This document shows positions 18,474-28,354 of a stretch of DNA of 64,000 bases, one piece after another; positions within the stretch are counted from its first letter, which is position 1; each line of letters begins with the position of its first letter. The stretch is taken from the NCBI RefSeq assembly GCF_016888005.1, contig NZ_JAFDVE010000003.1, positions 169,842 to 233,841 of the forward strand, read 5' to 3'. Under the pieces are notes generated by a model. It did not search any database. It had not been told where the DNA came from and worked only from the letters and a program-made list of their open reading frames with translations. Source of the stretch: Phycicoccus sp. CSK15P-2. Lineage in GTDB: Bacteria; Actinomycetota; Actinomycetes; Actinomycetales; Dermatophilaceae. The position numbers and the translations under genes are program-made.

Positions 18474-19163
18474 TCAGACGGGACTGCCGTCCTCGACGTC
18501 CTCGTGGCTGCCGCCGGCCTCCATCCCCCACTCGCCGGTGACGATCCACACGACACGCTCCGCGACGGAGACCGCGTGGTCGGCGAACCGCTCGTAGTAG
18601 CGGCCGAGGAGGGTGATGTCGACGGCGGTCTCCGTGCCGTGCGGCCACTGGCCGCTCGTGACGTGCTCGAAGAGCTCGCGGTGCAGGTCGTCCATCGCGT
18701 CGTCGTCGCGCTCGATCTGCCGGGCACCGTCGACGTCACGACCCGCGATGACCGAGCCGACCTTCTCGACGATCCGCTCGGCCACCTGGCCCATGTCACG
18801 GAACGTCGAGCGCAGCTCGGCCGGCACGGCCGACTCGGGGTAGCGCAGCCGGGCGACCTTGGCCACGTGGCGGGCGAGGTCGCCCATCCGCTCGATGTCG
18901 CTGCTCATCCGCATGCTCGTGACGACGACCCGCAGGTCGGTGGCGACCGGCTGCTGGAGGGCCAGCAGGTCGAAGGAGAGGAGGTCGATCTCCTCGCGCA
19001 GCGCGTCGATCTCGGCGTCCGCGGTGATGACGGAGTCGGCGAGGTTCACGTCGGCGTCGAGCAGGGCCGTCGTCGCCCGAGTCATCGCCGAGGCGGCGAG
19101 GTGGGTCATGTCGACGAGGGACTCGGCGATCCGGTCGAGCTCCTCGTGGTAGGCCTTGCGCAT
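18474..19163 (-). CDS. phoU: Phosphate transport/regulation protein PhoU
   Basis: A 229-residue helical protein made of two PhoU repeats, each with the metal-binding E/DxxxD pattern: SSDIERMGDLARHVAKVA in the first, YYERFADHAVSVAERVVW in the second. PhoU links the Pst transporter to its histidine kinase and lowers Pho regulon output when phosphate is plentiful. It is divergent from senX3-regX3, which is the matching two-component system. Confidence 0.95.
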   Translation of the reverse strand: MRKAYHEELDRIAESLVDMTHLAASAMTRATTALLDADVNLADSVITADAEIDALREEIDLLSFDLLALQQPVATDLRVVVTSMRMSSDIERMGDLARHVAKVARLRYPESAVPAELRSTFRDMGQVAERIVEKVGSVIAGRDVDGARQIERDDDAMDDLHRELFEHVTSGQWPHGTETAVDITLLGRYYERFADHAVSVAERVVWIVTGEWGMEAGGSHEDVEDGSPV

Positions 19164-19349
19164 CACAGGATGAGGTCCTTCGGTGGTCGTGGTGGCGCGC
19201 CGTACCGCTGCCCGGCGCGGCCGTCGCCCGGCCACTCTCCCAGGGGGGAGTGAACCGGTGGCACCGCGCAGGTGAACATCGGGCGTCCAGCCGACGCGAC
19301 GGTCGGTCGGTGTCACGGCGGGGTTCCTCCCCCACCGTACGCTGAGCGG

Positions 19350-20546
19350 GTGGACCCGACGATCGCGGCGACCCTCGGCGGGGCGGTTGGCCTCGTCATC
19401 GGTGCCGTCGCCGTCCTCGCCGGCCGCTGGTCCGAGCGGAGCTATGCGGACGCGCCCCTTCCGGAGGACCCCCCGCTGCCCCGCGGCGTCGGCGACGTCC
19501 TCTCCGTGCTGCGCTCCATCGCCATCGTCGTGGACACCTCGGACGCCGTGGTCACCAGCTCGGCGCCGGCCGTCACCTACGGGCTCGTCCGGCGCGGCGA
19601 GCTCGTGCACTCCGAGATGCGCCATCTCGCGCGCCAGGTCCGGCGGGACGGCGTGATCCGGGAGGCCGAGCTCGACCTCGCGCGCGGCCCGAGCCCCGAC
19701 GCCAGCGTCGTCATGCGGGTGCGCGTGGCTCCGCTCGGGGTGTCGCACATCCTGCTCCTCGCCGAGGACCACACCCACGCCCGCCGGGTCGAGGAGGTCC
19801 GCCGCGACTTCGTCGCCAACGTGAGCCACGAGCTCAAGACACCGGTCGGCGGGATCGCGCTGCTCGCCGAGGCCGTGCTCGACGCCAAGGACGACCCCGA
19901 GGCCGTCGCCCGGTTCGCGCAGCGCATCCAGGTGGAGTCCACCCGGCTCGGCCGGCTGGTCCAGGAGATCGTCGACCTCTCGCGGCTGCAGGTCGCCGAC
20001 ACCCTCCACGAGCCGCAGCTCGTCGAGCTCTCCGCCGTCGTCGCCGAGGCCGTCGACCGGGTCCGGGTCGCCGCCGAGGCCAAGCAGATCGAGGTCAGCG
20101 CCGTGGCACCGGAGGTCCGGGTCTTCGGCGACCCGGACCTCCTCGTCACCGCCGTCGCGAACCTGCTGACCAACGCCGTGAACTACAGCGACGCCAGCAC
20201 CCGGGTCGGCGTGGGGCTGCGCCGGGTCGGGGAGACCGTCGAGGTCGCGGTGACCGACCAGGGCCAGGGCATCCCCGGCACCGAGCAGGAGCGCATCTTC
20301 GAGCGCTTCTACCGGGTCGACGCCGCGCGCTCCCGCGCCACCGGAGGCACCGGCCTCGGCCTGGCGATCGTCAAGCACATCTGCGCCAACCACGGGGGCG
20401 AGGTCACCGTGTGGAGCGAGGAGGGGCGCGGCTCGACGTTCACGATGAGACTTCCCGTCGCGGTGGAACCCGCCACCGACGACACCCCTGCGGGCACTGC
20501 CGACGACGGCGTGCCCGCCGGCACCCGAGGAGAGAGCACCGCATGA
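19350..20546 (+). CDS. senX3: Phosphate-sensing histidine kinase (SenX3/PhoR type)
   Basis: 398 residues: one N-terminal transmembrane helix (about 5-25), a PAS-like sensor region (about 45-145), HisKA with phospho-acceptor H160 in NVSHELKTPVGG, and an HATPase_c domain with NLLTNAVNYS, DQGQGIPG and GGTGLGLAIVKHIC. GTG 19350 is 6 nt after TACGCT. It overlaps regX3 by ATGA. Position beside phoU supports phosphate sensing. Confidence 0.95.
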   Translation: MDPTIAATLGGAVGLVIGAVAVLAGRWSERSYADAPLPEDPPLPRGVGDVLSVLRSIAIVVDTSDAVVTSSAPAVTYGLVRRGELVHSEMRHLARQVRRDGVIREAELDLARGPSPDASVVMRVRVAPLGVSHILLLAEDHTHARRVEEVRRDFVANVSHELKTPVGGIALLAEAVLDAKDDPEAVARFAQRIQVESTRLGRLVQEIVDLSRLQVADTLHEPQLVELSAVVAEAVDRVRVAAEAKQIEVSAVAPEVRVFGDPDLLVTAVANLLTNAVNYSDASTRVGVGLRRVGETVEVAVTDQGQGIPGTEQERIFERFYRVDAARSRATGGTGLGLAIVKHICANHGGEVTVWSEEGRGSTFTMRLPVAVEPATDDTPAGTADDGVPAGTRGESTA

Positions 20547-21223
20547 CCCGCATCCTGATCGTCGAGGACGAGGAGTCATTCTCGGACCCGCTGTCGTACC
20601 TCCTGAGCAAGGAGGGGTACGAGGTGTCGGTGGCCGACAACGGCAACGACGCGCTCGGCGACTTCGACGCGGCGGGCGCCGACCTCGTGCTTCTCGACCT
20701 CATGCTCCCCGGTCTGTCCGGGGTGGACGTCTGCCGGGCCCTGCGGCAGCGCTCGAACGTGCCGGTCATCATGCTCACGGCCAAGGACAGCGAGATCGAC
20801 AAGGTCGTCGGCCTCGAGCTCGGTGCCGACGACTACGTGACCAAGCCCTACTCGTCCCGCGAGCTGCTCGCCCGGATCAAGGCGGTGCTCCGCCGCGGCG
20901 CCGAGCCGGAGGAGCTCCTGCCGTCGACCGTCGAGGCGGGCCCGGTGCGGATGGACGTCGAGCGGCACGTCGTCGCGGTGCGAGGAGCCCAGGTGTCCTT
21001 CCCGCTCAAGGAGTTCGAGCTCCTCGAGATGCTGCTGCGCAACGCCGGCCGGGTGCTGACCCGCGTGCAGCTCATCGACCGCGTCTGGGGCAGCGACTAC
21101 GTGGGGGACACCAAGACCCTCGACGTGCACATCAAGCGGTTGCGGGCGAAGGTCGAGTCCGACCCCGGGAGCCCGGTGCACATCCTCACGGTGCGCGGCC
21201 TGGGCTACAAGTTCGAGGCCTGA
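20543..21223 (+). CDS. regX3: Phosphate response regulator (RegX3/PhoP type)
   Basis: A 226-residue OmpR-family regulator. The receiver has phospho-acceptor D52 (VLLDLMLPG) and switch K101 (DDYVTKPYSS). The winged helix spans about 135-225 and includes FELLEMLLRNAGRVLTR and TLDVHIKRLRAKVE. It is expected to bind PHO boxes upstream of pst and phoU genes. Translationally coupled to senX3. Confidence 0.95.
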   Translation: MTRILIVEDEESFSDPLSYLLSKEGYEVSVADNGNDALGDFDAAGADLVLLDLMLPGLSGVDVCRALRQRSNVPVIMLTAKDSEIDKVVGLELGADDYVTKPYSSRELLARIKAVLRRGAEPEELLPSTVEAGPVRMDVERHVVAVRGAQVSFPLKEFELLEMLLRNAGRVLTRVQLIDRVWGSDYVGDTKTLDVHIKRLRAKVESDPGSPVHILTVRGLGYKFEA

Positions 21224-21236
21224 GCCCCGGGCTCAG
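21220..21236. terminator. Minimal bidirectional terminator overlapping both stop codons
   Basis: CTGAGCCC c GGGCTCAG: an 8-bp stem with a 1-nt centre (functionally a small loop). It contains the regX3 stop (21221-21223) and the stop of the convergent lipoprotein (21235-21233). Its size is marginal for termination. Confidence 0.45.
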
Positions 21237-21757
21237 CCCTCGGCGGACGCGGAGGGCGACGGTGACGCGGAAGGCGACGGCGAGGTGCCCCCGGCCTCGG
21301 GCGCGTACTCCTCGTAGTACCGGTCGGCGGGCAGTACCGGCACGAGCACGACGTTCTCACCGGCCTCCTGGGTCGCCACGGTGAGCGAGACCATCGTCCC
21401 GGGGGCGCTCGGCACGGCGTCGAGCCGTACCGGTGAGCCGGAGTCGCTCAGTGCGTCGCCGGAGTACGCCGGGACGGACGCGCTCGCCGGGGACGTGCCC
21501 TCGAAGCCGAGCAGGAGGTCGACGGCGTCCGGGCCCTGGTTGACCGCCTGGCCCACGAGCACCCCGGGGCCACCGGCCTCGTCGGCGACGACGACCAGGT
21601 TGCGCAGGTCCAGGCCCGGCATCCTGAGCGCGACGCCGTCCGCCGGGATGTACGGGTAGTCCGTCTGGACGGGCGAGAAGACCCCGCACCCGGCGAGGGT
21701 GAGGGCGGCGCCGGCGAGGGCGCCGAGACGGAGGGCGGAGGCGGCGCGGTTCGTCAC
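21233..21757 (-). CDS. Putative lipoprotein of unknown function
   Basis: A 174-residue exported lipoprotein. It has a basic N-terminus, a hydrophobic stretch and a lipobox LAGC with Cys24, then about 130 residues with no recognised domain and a Ser/Pro-rich tail (SPSPSASPSPSASAEG). GTG 21757 is 7 nt after TATCGT on the minus strand, making the transcript leaderless. Convergent with regX3. A phosphate-regulated role is possible from position only. Confidence 0.8.
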   Translation of the reverse strand: MTNRAASALRLGALAGAALTLAGCGVFSPVQTDYPYIPADGVALRMPGLDLRNLVVVADEAGGPGVLVGQAVNQGPDAVDLLLGFEGTSPASASVPAYSGDALSDSGSPVRLDAVPSAPGTMVSLTVATQEAGENVVLVPVLPADRYYEEYAPEAGGTSPSPSASPSPSASAEG

Positions 21758-21924
21758 GCGGGCCACGATACCGGGGGCCGGGAGGGGCGTCTCGGGCCGC
21801 CTCCTCCACGCGCGCCCGGGCCGCGCGCGATGCACGTGGACGGCCGTTCTGTCAAGACCCAATTCTGGTCCAGAAGGCCCTCTCGCAGGCCTCTGACCTG
21901 CGCAAACGTCGCTTCGGCACATTG

Positions 21925-21954
21925 GGCTCGACGGGCGTGTCGTGGTAGACTTCT
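21925..21954 (+). promoter_or_regulatory. carD promoter
   Basis: TTGGGC (-35) and TAGACT (-10, ending near 21953) are separated by 18 bp, upstream of a short leader with an AAAGGGGAC ribosome site. Unlike many neighbours, carD has a conventional 5' leader. Confidence 0.6.
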
Positions 21955-21978
21955 CCCCGCGAAAGGGGACAACAACAC

Positions 21979-22461
21979 ATGGTTTTCAAGGTCGGCGAAA
22001 CGGTCGTGTACCCCCACCACGGGGCCGCACGGATCGAGGAGATCAACAACCGGACGATCCGTGGAGAGGAGAAGCTCTACCTCAAGCTCAAGGTCGCGCA
22101 GGGTGACCTCGTCATCGAGGTACCAGCCGAGAACTGCGACCTCGTCGGCGTCCGCGACGTCGTCGACAAGGCAGGCCTGGACAAGGTCTTCGAAGTCCTG
22201 CGCACCCCCTACGCCGAGGAGCCGACCAACTGGTCGCGCCGCTTCAAGGCCAACCTCGAGAAGCTCGCCTCCGGCGACGTCATCAAGGTCGCCGAGGTCG
22301 TCCGCGACCTCTGGCGCCGCGACAAGGACCGCGGACTCTCCGCGGGTGAGAAGCGGATGCTCGCCAAGGCCCGCCAGATCCTCGTCTCCGAGCTCGCGCT
22401 CGCCGAGAAGACCGACGAGGAGAAGGCCGAGACCATCCTCGACGAGGTCCTCGCGTCCTGA
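21979..22461 (+). CDS. carD: CarD family RNA polymerase-binding transcription factor
   Basis: A 160-residue protein. The N-terminal RNAP-interaction Tudor-like domain ([20 protein letters not shown]) contacts the beta subunit, and the helical C-terminal domain with W(S)[10 protein letters not shown] stabilises open complexes. In mycobacteria CarD boosts rRNA promoters and is essential. carD-ispD-ispF is a conserved actinobacterial order, as here. Confidence 0.97.
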   Translation: MVFKVGETVVYPHHGAARIEEINNRTIRGEEKLYLKLKVAQGDLVIEVPAENCDLVGVRDVVDKAGLDKVFEVLRTPYAEEPTNWSRRFKANLEKLASGDVIKVAEVVRDLWRRDKDRGLSAGEKRMLAKARQILVSELALAEKTDEEKAETILDEVLAS

Positions 22462-22497
22462 TGCGTCTCGTCGCCCCCGGCGACAGCACCCACTGAC

Positions 22498-23190
22498 GTG
22501 ACCGACGCCCACGCCGCACCGCGCGGCGTGGGCGTCGTCGTCGTCGCGGCGGGGTCGGGCTCCCGTCTGGGCGCGGGCCGGCCGAAGGCGTTCGTCCCGC
22601 TCGGTGGCCGTCCGCTGCTCGACTGGGCGCTGGAGGGCGTGGCTGCGGTGGCGGGGCTGCGGTCGGTCGCCGTCGTCGTGCCGGCCGAGCTCGTGGACGC
22701 CGACGGCTGGGCGGGCGTGGCACTCCCACCGGGTGCCACGGTCGTCGCCGGAGGGGCAGAACGCACCGAGTCGGTGGCCGCTGGGCTGGCGGTGCTGGAC
22801 CCGGCCTGCGACGTCGTCCTCGTCCACGACGCGGCCCGCTGCCTCACCCCGGTGTCCGTCTTCGACCGGGTCGTCGAGGCGGTCCGGGCCGGGGCGGACG
22901 GCGTCGTGCCCGGGCTCGCCGTCGTCGACACCGTGAAGACGGTCGACACCGAGGGCTACGTCACCGGGACGCCCGACCGCTCCGGGCTCCGGGCCGTCCA
23001 GACACCGCAGGGCTTCCCGCGGGACGTCCTGCTCGGGGCCCACGCCTCGGGGATGGTCGCCACCGACGACGCCGCACTCGTCGAGCGCACCGGCCACCGG
23101 GTCCGCGTCGTCGAGGGCGACCCGCTCGCGTTCAAGGTGACGACGCCGGACGACCTCGCGCGCGCCGAGCGTCTCGTCGCCAGGGCCTAG
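22498..23190 (+). CDS. ispD: 2-C-methyl-D-erythritol 4-phosphate cytidylyltransferase
   Basis: Third step of the MEP isoprenoid pathway, making CDP-methylerythritol from MEP and CTP. The 230-residue protein has the CTP-binding loop [26 protein letters not shown] and [13 protein letters not shown] start, 36 bp after carD, followed 10 bp later by ispF. Confidence 0.96.
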   Translation: MTDAHAAPRGVGVVVVAAGSGSRLGAGRPKAFVPLGGRPLLDWALEGVAAVAGLRSVAVVVPAELVDADGWAGVALPPGATVVAGGAERTESVAAGLAVLDPACDVVLVHDAARCLTPVSVFDRVVEAVRAGADGVVPGLAVVDTVKTVDTEGYVTGTPDRSGLRAVQTPQGFPRDVLLGAHASGMVATDDAALVERTGHRVRVVEGDPLAFKVTTPDDLARAERLVARA

Positions 23191-23200
23191 CATCGACCCC

Positions 23201-23689
23201 GTGGACCCTCTGCCGCGCGTCGGGATCGGCGTGGACGTGCATGCGCTCGCGCGGGAGGGGTCCGACCGCGAGCTGTGGGTCGCCGGGCTGCACTGGCCGG
23301 GCGAGCGAGGCCTCGAAGGCCACTCCGACGCCGACGTCGCAGCCCACGCCTCCTGTGACGCGCTCTTCTCGGCCGCCGGCATCGGCGACCTCGGCGCGCA
23401 CTTCGGCACCGGGCGTCCCGAGCTCGCCGGAGCGTCCGGGAGCACACTGCTCGCCGAGGCCGCACGGCTCGTTCGTGCGGCCGGCTTCCAGGTCGGGAAC
23501 GTCGCGGTGCAGGTCGTCGGCAACGGGCCCAGGATCGGGTCGCGGCGAGCCGAGGCCGAGGCCGCCTTGTCCGAGGCCGCGGGTGCACCGGTGTCGGTGA
23601 GCGGCACGACGACCGACGGGCTGGGTCTCACCGGCCGCGGCGAGGGCGTCGCCGCGATAGCCACCGCGCTCGTCGTCCCCCGCCCCTGA
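23201..23689 (+). CDS. ispF: 2-C-methyl-D-erythritol 2,4-cyclodiphosphate synthase
   Basis: Fifth MEP pathway step, releasing CMP to form the cyclodiphosphate. The 162-residue protein has the zinc site [20 protein letters not shown] and the [14 protein letters not shown] C-terminal loop. GTG 23201 is 7 nt after TAGCAT (23188-23193), so ispF also has its own leaderless promoter inside the operon. Confidence 0.96.
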   Translation: MDPLPRVGIGVDVHALAREGSDRELWVAGLHWPGERGLEGHSDADVAAHASCDALFSAAGIGDLGAHFGTGRPELAGASGSTLLAEAARLVRAAGFQVGNVAVQVVGNGPRIGSRRAEAEAALSEAAGAPVSVSGTTTDGLGLTGRGEGVAAIATALVVPRP

Positions 23690-23865
23690 CCTCGGCCGAG
23701 GCTGCTCCGTCCGCGTAGCCGGGCTCCTCCGCTGCGGGCGGGATACACCGACCGCGCACGAGCAGCTGTGCTGAGCACGATGACCGGCCACGACGCCGCC
23801 CCGATGTATCCGGCCCGTCGGCGACCACCAGATGCGCACCGCGTCGGGAGGGAACGTCACGGAGC

Positions 23866-23929
23866 CGACGAGAGTGCGCGACATGCGGATGGGGGAGCGC
23901 CCGCGCCCGCATGTCGTGCACCCTCGTCG
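23866..23929. terminator. Long hairpin between convergent ispF and the HTH gene, 23-nt arms
   Basis: Arms of 23 nt with 21 pairs (from CGACGAGAGTGCGCGACATG onward) and an 18-nt loop. The 274-bp gap 23690-23963 holds no gene. Just after the hairpin, GGGGACGGTCAGCG is tandemly repeated with slight change. Probably a bidirectional terminator. Confidence 0.55.
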
Positions 23930-23963
23930 ACGCGCGGGGACGGTCAGCGAGGCTCGGGGACGG

Positions 23964-24287
23964 TCAGCGGGGGCGGGCGGCCGAGCGCCGGTCGGTGCCG
24001 ACGATGCGGGCCATCCGCTGGAGCTCGGCGACGTGACCGCACAGCGCGTCGCGCCCGGACGGGGTGAGCACGACGCTGGTCACCTGCCGCCCGTCGCGCA
24101 CGCTGCGGTCGAGCCGGGTGTACCCGTGCGCGGACAGGGACTTGAGGTGCTTGGACAGCGCCGAGTCGGACAGCCCGAGGGCGTCGCGGACGTCGCCGAA
24201 ATCCCGTGAGGGGGCAGGGACGAGGTAGGCGCAGATCTGCAGCCGGTGCGGCTCGTGGATCACCTCGTCGAACACCGGGTGCGGCAT
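23964..24287 (-). CDS. Winged-helix transcriptional regulator (ArsR/MarR-like, HTH_34 type)
   Basis: A 107-residue single-domain regulator with a winged helix (ALGLSDSALSKHLKSLSAHG and YTRLDRSVRDGRQVTSVVLT). No metal-binding cysteine pair is apparent, so a classical ArsR metal sensor is unlikely. ATG 24287 is 6 nt after TATCCT on the minus strand. It is divergent from the formaldehyde dehydrogenase gene and may control it, by inference. Confidence 0.85.
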   Translation of the reverse strand: MPHPVFDEVIHEPHRLQICAYLVPAPSRDFGDVRDALGLSDSALSKHLKSLSAHGYTRLDRSVRDGRQVTSVVLTPSGRDALCGHVAELQRMARIVGTDRRSAARPR

Positions 24288-24447
24288 GGCTGCAGGATAC
24301 GTCGGCTTTCCTCCCCGGAAACCCCGAAACGGGCGGCCGTCGTGCGGACCGTGCCCGGCGACGGACGTCGGGGGCGCTCACCCGCTCCCGCGGCGGCACT
24401 AGCGTGGGCGGACGACAGCAACGCCGCTGACCTCCGAGGAGGAGATC

Positions 24448-25542
24448 GTGCCCCAGACCGTCCAGGGCGTCATCGCCCGCAGCAAGGGCGCCCCCGTCGA
24501 GCTCGTCGACGTCGTCGTCCCCGACCCCGGCCCGGGGGAGGCCGTCGTCCAGGTGCAGGCCTGCGGCGTCTGCCACACCGACCTGCACTACCGCGAGGGC
24601 GGCATCAACGACGAGTTCCCGTTCCTCCTCGGGCACGAGGCCGCCGGTGTCGTCGAGGCGGTCGGGGAGGGCGTCACCGAGGTCGCGCCCGGCGACTTCG
24701 TCATCCTCAACTGGCGGGCGGTCTGCGGGGAGTGCCGGGCCTGCGCCAAGGGCGAGCCCCAGTACTGCTTCGCCACCCACAACGCCACCCAGAGGATGGC
24801 GCTCACCGACGGCACGGAGCTCTCGCCCGCTCTCGGCATCGGCGCGTTCGTCGAGAAGACCCTCGTCGCCGCCGGCCAGTGCACGAAGGTCGAGGACGCC
24901 GACCCGGCCGCCGTCGGCCTGCTCGGGTGCGGCGTCATGGCCGGCTTCGGCGCGGCGGTCAACACCGGCGGCGTGACCCGGGGCGACTCCGTCGCGGTCA
25001 TCGGCTGCGGCGGCGTCGGTGACGCCGCCATCGCCGGGGCCCGGATCGCCGGCGCGACGACGATCGTCGCCGTGGACGTCGACGCCCGCAAGCTCGAGAC
25101 CGCCAAGGCCTTCGGGGCCACCCACACCGTCGACGCCTCCGCCGAGGACCCCGTCGAGGCAATCCGGGCGCTCACGGGCGGCTTCGGGGCCGACGTCGTC
25201 GTCGAGGCCGTGGGACGGCCCGAGACCTACGAGCAGGCCTTCTACGCCCGCGACCTCGCCGGCACCGTCGTGCTCGTCGGGGTACCGACGCCCGAGAAGC
25301 AGGTGACGCTCCCGATGATCGACATCTTCGGCCGGGGCGGGGCGCTGAAGTCCAGCTGGTACGGCGACTGCCTCCCCTCGCGCGACTTCCCCATGCTTGT
25401 GGACCTGTACCGCCAGGGCCGCTTCGACCTCGACGCGTTCGTCACCGAGCGGATCGGCATCGGCGACGTCGAGGCCGCGTTCGACAAGATGCACGCCGGC
25501 GACGTCCTGCGCTCCGTCGTCGTCATGGAGGGCGCGAGGTGA
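24448..25542 (+). CDS. mscR: S-(hydroxymethyl)mycothiol dehydrogenase
   Basis: A 364-residue zinc-dependent class III-type alcohol dehydrogenase that oxidises the mycothiol-formaldehyde adduct with NAD+ and also acts on S-nitrosomycothiol. Seen: catalytic zinc ligands CGVCHTD and GHEAAG, a structural zinc site [15 protein letters not shown], and the nucleotide motif [12 protein letters not shown] ribosome site GAGGAG precedes it. It overlaps the next metallo-hydrolase gene by 4 bp, the usual pair. With mshA and mshD in the window this confirms a mycothiol-based thiol system. Confidence 0.95.
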   Translation: MPQTVQGVIARSKGAPVELVDVVVPDPGPGEAVVQVQACGVCHTDLHYREGGINDEFPFLLGHEAAGVVEAVGEGVTEVAPGDFVILNWRAVCGECRACAKGEPQYCFATHNATQRMALTDGTELSPALGIGAFVEKTLVAAGQCTKVEDADPAAVGLLGCGVMAGFGAAVNTGGVTRGDSVAVIGCGGVGDAAIAGARIAGATTIVAVDVDARKLETAKAFGATHTVDASAEDPVEAIRALTGGFGADVVVEAVGRPETYEQAFYARDLAGTVVLVGVPTPEKQVTLPMIDIFGRGGALKSSWYGDCLPSRDFPMLVDLYRQGRFDLDAFVTERIGIGDVEAAFDKMHAGDVLRSVVVMEGAR

Positions 25543-26210
25543 GCGGCGCGACCGCCATCGGCGCGGACGTCCCGACGACCCCGGGCGGGGTCCGGGTCGA
25601 GCGGGTCGTCACCTCCGGGACCTTCGAGCTCGACGGTGGGTCGTGGGAGGTCGACAACAACGTGTGGCTCGTGGGCGACGACCGGCAGGTCCTCGTCATC
25701 GACGCCGCACACGACGCCGGGCCGATCCTCGCGGCCGTCGGCGACCGCGAGGTCGTCGCCGTCGTGTGCACCCACGGGCACAACGACCACGTGGGCGCCG
25801 TCGCCGAGGTGTGCGCGGCCACGGGCGCCACGTCCTACCTCCACCCCGACGACCGGGTGCTGTGGGACCAGAGCCAGGACCAGGATCCGGGTGCGGACCT
25901 CTCCGACGGGCAGACGTTCACCGTCGGCGACGTCGGCCTCATCACGCTGCACACCCCGGGACACGCTCCGGGCGCGTGCTGCCTGCACGCGCCGGCGCTC
26001 GGGGTCGTCTTCAGCGGGGACACGCTGTTCGCCGGCGGTCCCGGGGCGACCGGGCGCAGCCACAGCGACTTCCCGACGATCGTCGAGTCGATCCGCACCC
26101 GGCTGCTCGAGCTGCCGCCAGAGACGGTCGTACTGACCGGCCACGGCGACCCGACCGTCATCGGGGACGAGGCGCCGCACCTGCAGGAGTGGATCGAGCG
26201 CGGGCACTGA
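25539..26210 (+). CDS. MBL-fold metallo-hydrolase of the mycothiol formaldehyde pathway
   Basis: A 223-residue glyoxalase II-like hydrolase. Metal ligands are in [11 protein letters not shown] (HxHxDH), [19 protein letters not shown] and the final TGHGDPT. It is coupled to mscR by the overlap GTGA. The expected role is hydrolysis of S-formylmycothiol to formate and mycothiol, inferred from the conserved pairing. Its last 53 bp are antisense to the end of the next gene. Confidence 0.9.
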   Translation: MSGATAIGADVPTTPGGVRVERVVTSGTFELDGGSWEVDNNVWLVGDDRQVLVIDAAHDAGPILAAVGDREVVAVVCTHGHNDHVGAVAEVCAATGATSYLHPDDRVLWDQSQDQDPGADLSDGQTFTVGDVGLITLHTPGHAPGACCLHAPALGVVFSGDTLFAGGPGATGRSHSDFPTIVESIRTRLLELPPETVVLTGHGDPTVIGDEAPHLQEWIERGH

Positions 26211-26802
26211 GGGCCGCGACCGCCCACCCGACGAGACCGACCAGGACCGCGCCCGCGAGCAGCAGCACCCCGATCGCCACGCCCACGAACAGCGCGTAGG
26301 GCTCGAGCGCGTCGCGGCTCAGCCAGGCGCCGGCCACCACCGGGGCGGGTGCGGCGAGGAGCAGCGCCACCGACGTGCGGGTCGCCCACCGCGGTCCGGA
26401 CGTCCGGGTCCGCAGGCCGCCGACCACGAGGGCGGCCACGGCCGCGGCGGGCAGGACGAGAGACCAGCCGGAGCCGGCGAGCACGGCGGCCGCGGCGAGC
26501 CCGGTCAGCGCCAGCGCGCCGGCGAAGCGACCGGTCCGGACGGCGACCGGCAGCCGCCGGACGGGGACGGGCCGCGGACTCGCGTGCACGGTGGCGACGC
26601 CGAGGGCCGCGACGTCCAGGGGCGCGAGCACGAGCAGCAGCGTCACCGGCAGGAGGGGCGAGCCCGTGACGGCCGCCAGGCACAGCGCGACGGCGGCGAC
26701 GTTCAGGACGACCAGGGCCACGGCCGCGCCACGCAGGAGGTGTCGGCGCGGGGGCCGCGTGCGCTGCGCCTCCCTGCCTGCCCCGGCCACCCCCGTCGTC
26801 AT
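26158..26802 (-). CDS. Polytopic membrane protein of unknown function
   Basis: A 214-residue protein with about six hydrophobic helices and a basic N-terminus ([16 protein letters not shown]). No family signature recognised. Its 3' end overlaps the MBL hydrolase gene tail-to-tail by 53 bp, so the last ~17 residues (Ala/Pro/Arg-rich) are antisense to it. Confidence 0.65.
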   Translation of the reverse strand: MTTGVAGAGREAQRTRPPRRHLLRGAAVALVVLNVAAVALCLAAVTGSPLLPVTLLLVLAPLDVAALGVATVHASPRPVPVRRLPVAVRTGRFAGALALTGLAAAAVLAGSGWSLVLPAAAVAALVVGGLRTRTSGPRWATRTSVALLLAAPAPVVAGAWLSRDALEPYALFVGVAIGVLLLAGAVLVGLVGWAVAALSARARSTPAGAAPRPR

Positions 26803-26919
26803 GGCCGGAGGTTAGCGGCGCGGGACCGCCCCGTCCCGCGGTTCGGTGCAGGTCGCGGCCGGACCGTCCGCGGGCCGCGGGGTTCGGGGCGGCCGTGCCC
26901 CGCCGGTAGCCTGTCGCGG

Positions 26920-28353
26920 GTGACCCTCAGGCTCTTCGACTCCATGTCCCGCGAGCTGCGTGACTTCGTCCCCGTCGTGCCCGGCACCGCGGGGATCTAC
27001 ATCTGCGGGCTCACGACCCAGGCCCCGCCGCACATCGGGCACGTCCGCTTCGCCGTCGCCTTCGACGTCCTGCGTCGCTGGCTCGAGCGGGGCCACGGCT
27101 ACGACGTCACCCTGGTGCGGAACGTCACGGACATCGACGACAAGATCCTCGCCCGCTCGGCCGAGGCCGGCGAGCCCTGGTACGCCCTCAGCTACCGCAA
27201 CGAGACGGAGACCGCGGACGCGCTGGAGGCCCTCGGAGTCCTCCCGCCGACGTACGAGCCGCGCGCCACAGGTCACGTCCCCGAGATGGTCGCCCTCATG
27301 GAGACGCTCGTCGAGAAGGGCCACGCCTACGCGGCCGAGGACGGCTCCGGCGACGTCTACTTCGACGTCCGCTCCTGGCCCGAGTACGGCGAGCTGACCC
27401 ACCAGAGCCTCGACGACATGGCCGAGGCCGAGGACGCCGACCCGCGCGGCAAGCGCGACCCGCGCGACTTCGCGCTGTGGAAGGGGCACAAGCCCGAGGA
27501 GCCCGAGACGGCCTCGTGGCCGACACCCTTCGGGGTCGGACGCCCCGGGTGGCATCTCGAGTGCTCGGCGATGGCCCGCAAGTACCTCGGCGACACCTTC
27601 GACATCCACGGCGGTGGCGTCGACCTGCGCTTCCCGCACCACGAGAACGAGGTCGCACAGTCCCGCTCGGCCGGGCTCGGCTTCGCCAACTACTGGCTGC
27701 ACAACGCATGGGTCACGATGGGCGGCGAGAAGATGAGCAAGTCGCTCGGCAACTCGCTGCGGGTCAGCGAGGTCGTCCACGAGCACCGTCCGCTGGCCGT
27801 CCGCTACTACCTGACGGCCGCGCACTACCGCAGCACGATCGAATACCACGAGGGGTCGATCGAGGAGGCCGCGACGGCCGTCGAGCGCGTCGAGGGCTTC
27901 CTGCACCGGGCACTGCCGGGTATCGCCACGATGCTGCCGGACGGCACCGCCGAGCTCCCGTCGGACTTCCGCGAGGCGATGGACGACGACCTCGGCGTCT
28001 CCGACGCGCTCGCCGTCATCCACCAGGCGGTGCGGACCGGCAACACGGCCCTCGACGACGGCGACCACGACGACGCCGCGGCCATCGCCCGGCAGGTGGT
28101 CGCGATGACCGACGTGCTCGGCGTCAACCCGCTCGACCCCGCGTGGTCCTCGGGCGACTCGGGCTCCGGTGACGTCGCCGCCGCCCTGGACGCCCTCGTC
28201 CGCGAGCGCCTCTCGGCCCGCGCCGCGGCTCGCGGCTCGCGCGACTACGAGACCGCCGACGCCATCCGCGACCAGCTGGCCGAGGCCGGTGTCGTCATCG
28301 AGGACACCGCGGCCGGTGCCCGGTGGAGCATCGCCCGGACGAAGGGCGACTGA
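26920..28353 (+). CDS. cysS: Cysteinyl-tRNA synthetase
   Basis: A 477-residue class I synthetase. Zinc ligands start with Cys of YICGLTTQ; the HIGH motif is PPHIGHVRF; the KMSKS motif is [11 protein letters not shown]; the zinc residues in LECSAM and HHENE are present; a DALR-like C-terminus is retained. Full length makes it CysS rather than the shorter MshC ligase. GTG 26920 is 7 nt after TAGCCT (26907-26912). It is followed after 1 bp by rlmB. Confidence 0.96.
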   Translation: MTLRLFDSMSRELRDFVPVVPGTAGIYICGLTTQAPPHIGHVRFAVAFDVLRRWLERGHGYDVTLVRNVTDIDDKILARSAEAGEPWYALSYRNETETADALEALGVLPPTYEPRATGHVPEMVALMETLVEKGHAYAAEDGSGDVYFDVRSWPEYGELTHQSLDDMAEAEDADPRGKRDPRDFALWKGHKPEEPETASWPTPFGVGRPGWHLECSAMARKYLGDTFDIHGGGVDLRFPHHENEVAQSRSAGLGFANYWLHNAWVTMGGEKMSKSLGNSLRVSEVVHEHRPLAVRYYLTAAHYRSTIEYHEGSIEEAATAVERVEGFLHRALPGIATMLPDGTAELPSDFREAMDDDLGVSDALAVIHQAVRTGNTALDDGDHDDAAAIARQVVAMTDVLGVNPLDPAWSSGDSGSGDVAAALDALVRERLSARAAARGSRDYETADAIRDQLAEAGVVIEDTAAGARWSIARTKGD

Positions 28354-28354
28354 G

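Noticed and set aside
26920..28353. MshC (cysteine ligase of mycothiol synthesis) instead of CysS
   Set aside because: The protein has the full CysS length with DALR-like C-terminus and lies beside rlmB as usual for cysS; MshC is shorter and lacks that domain.
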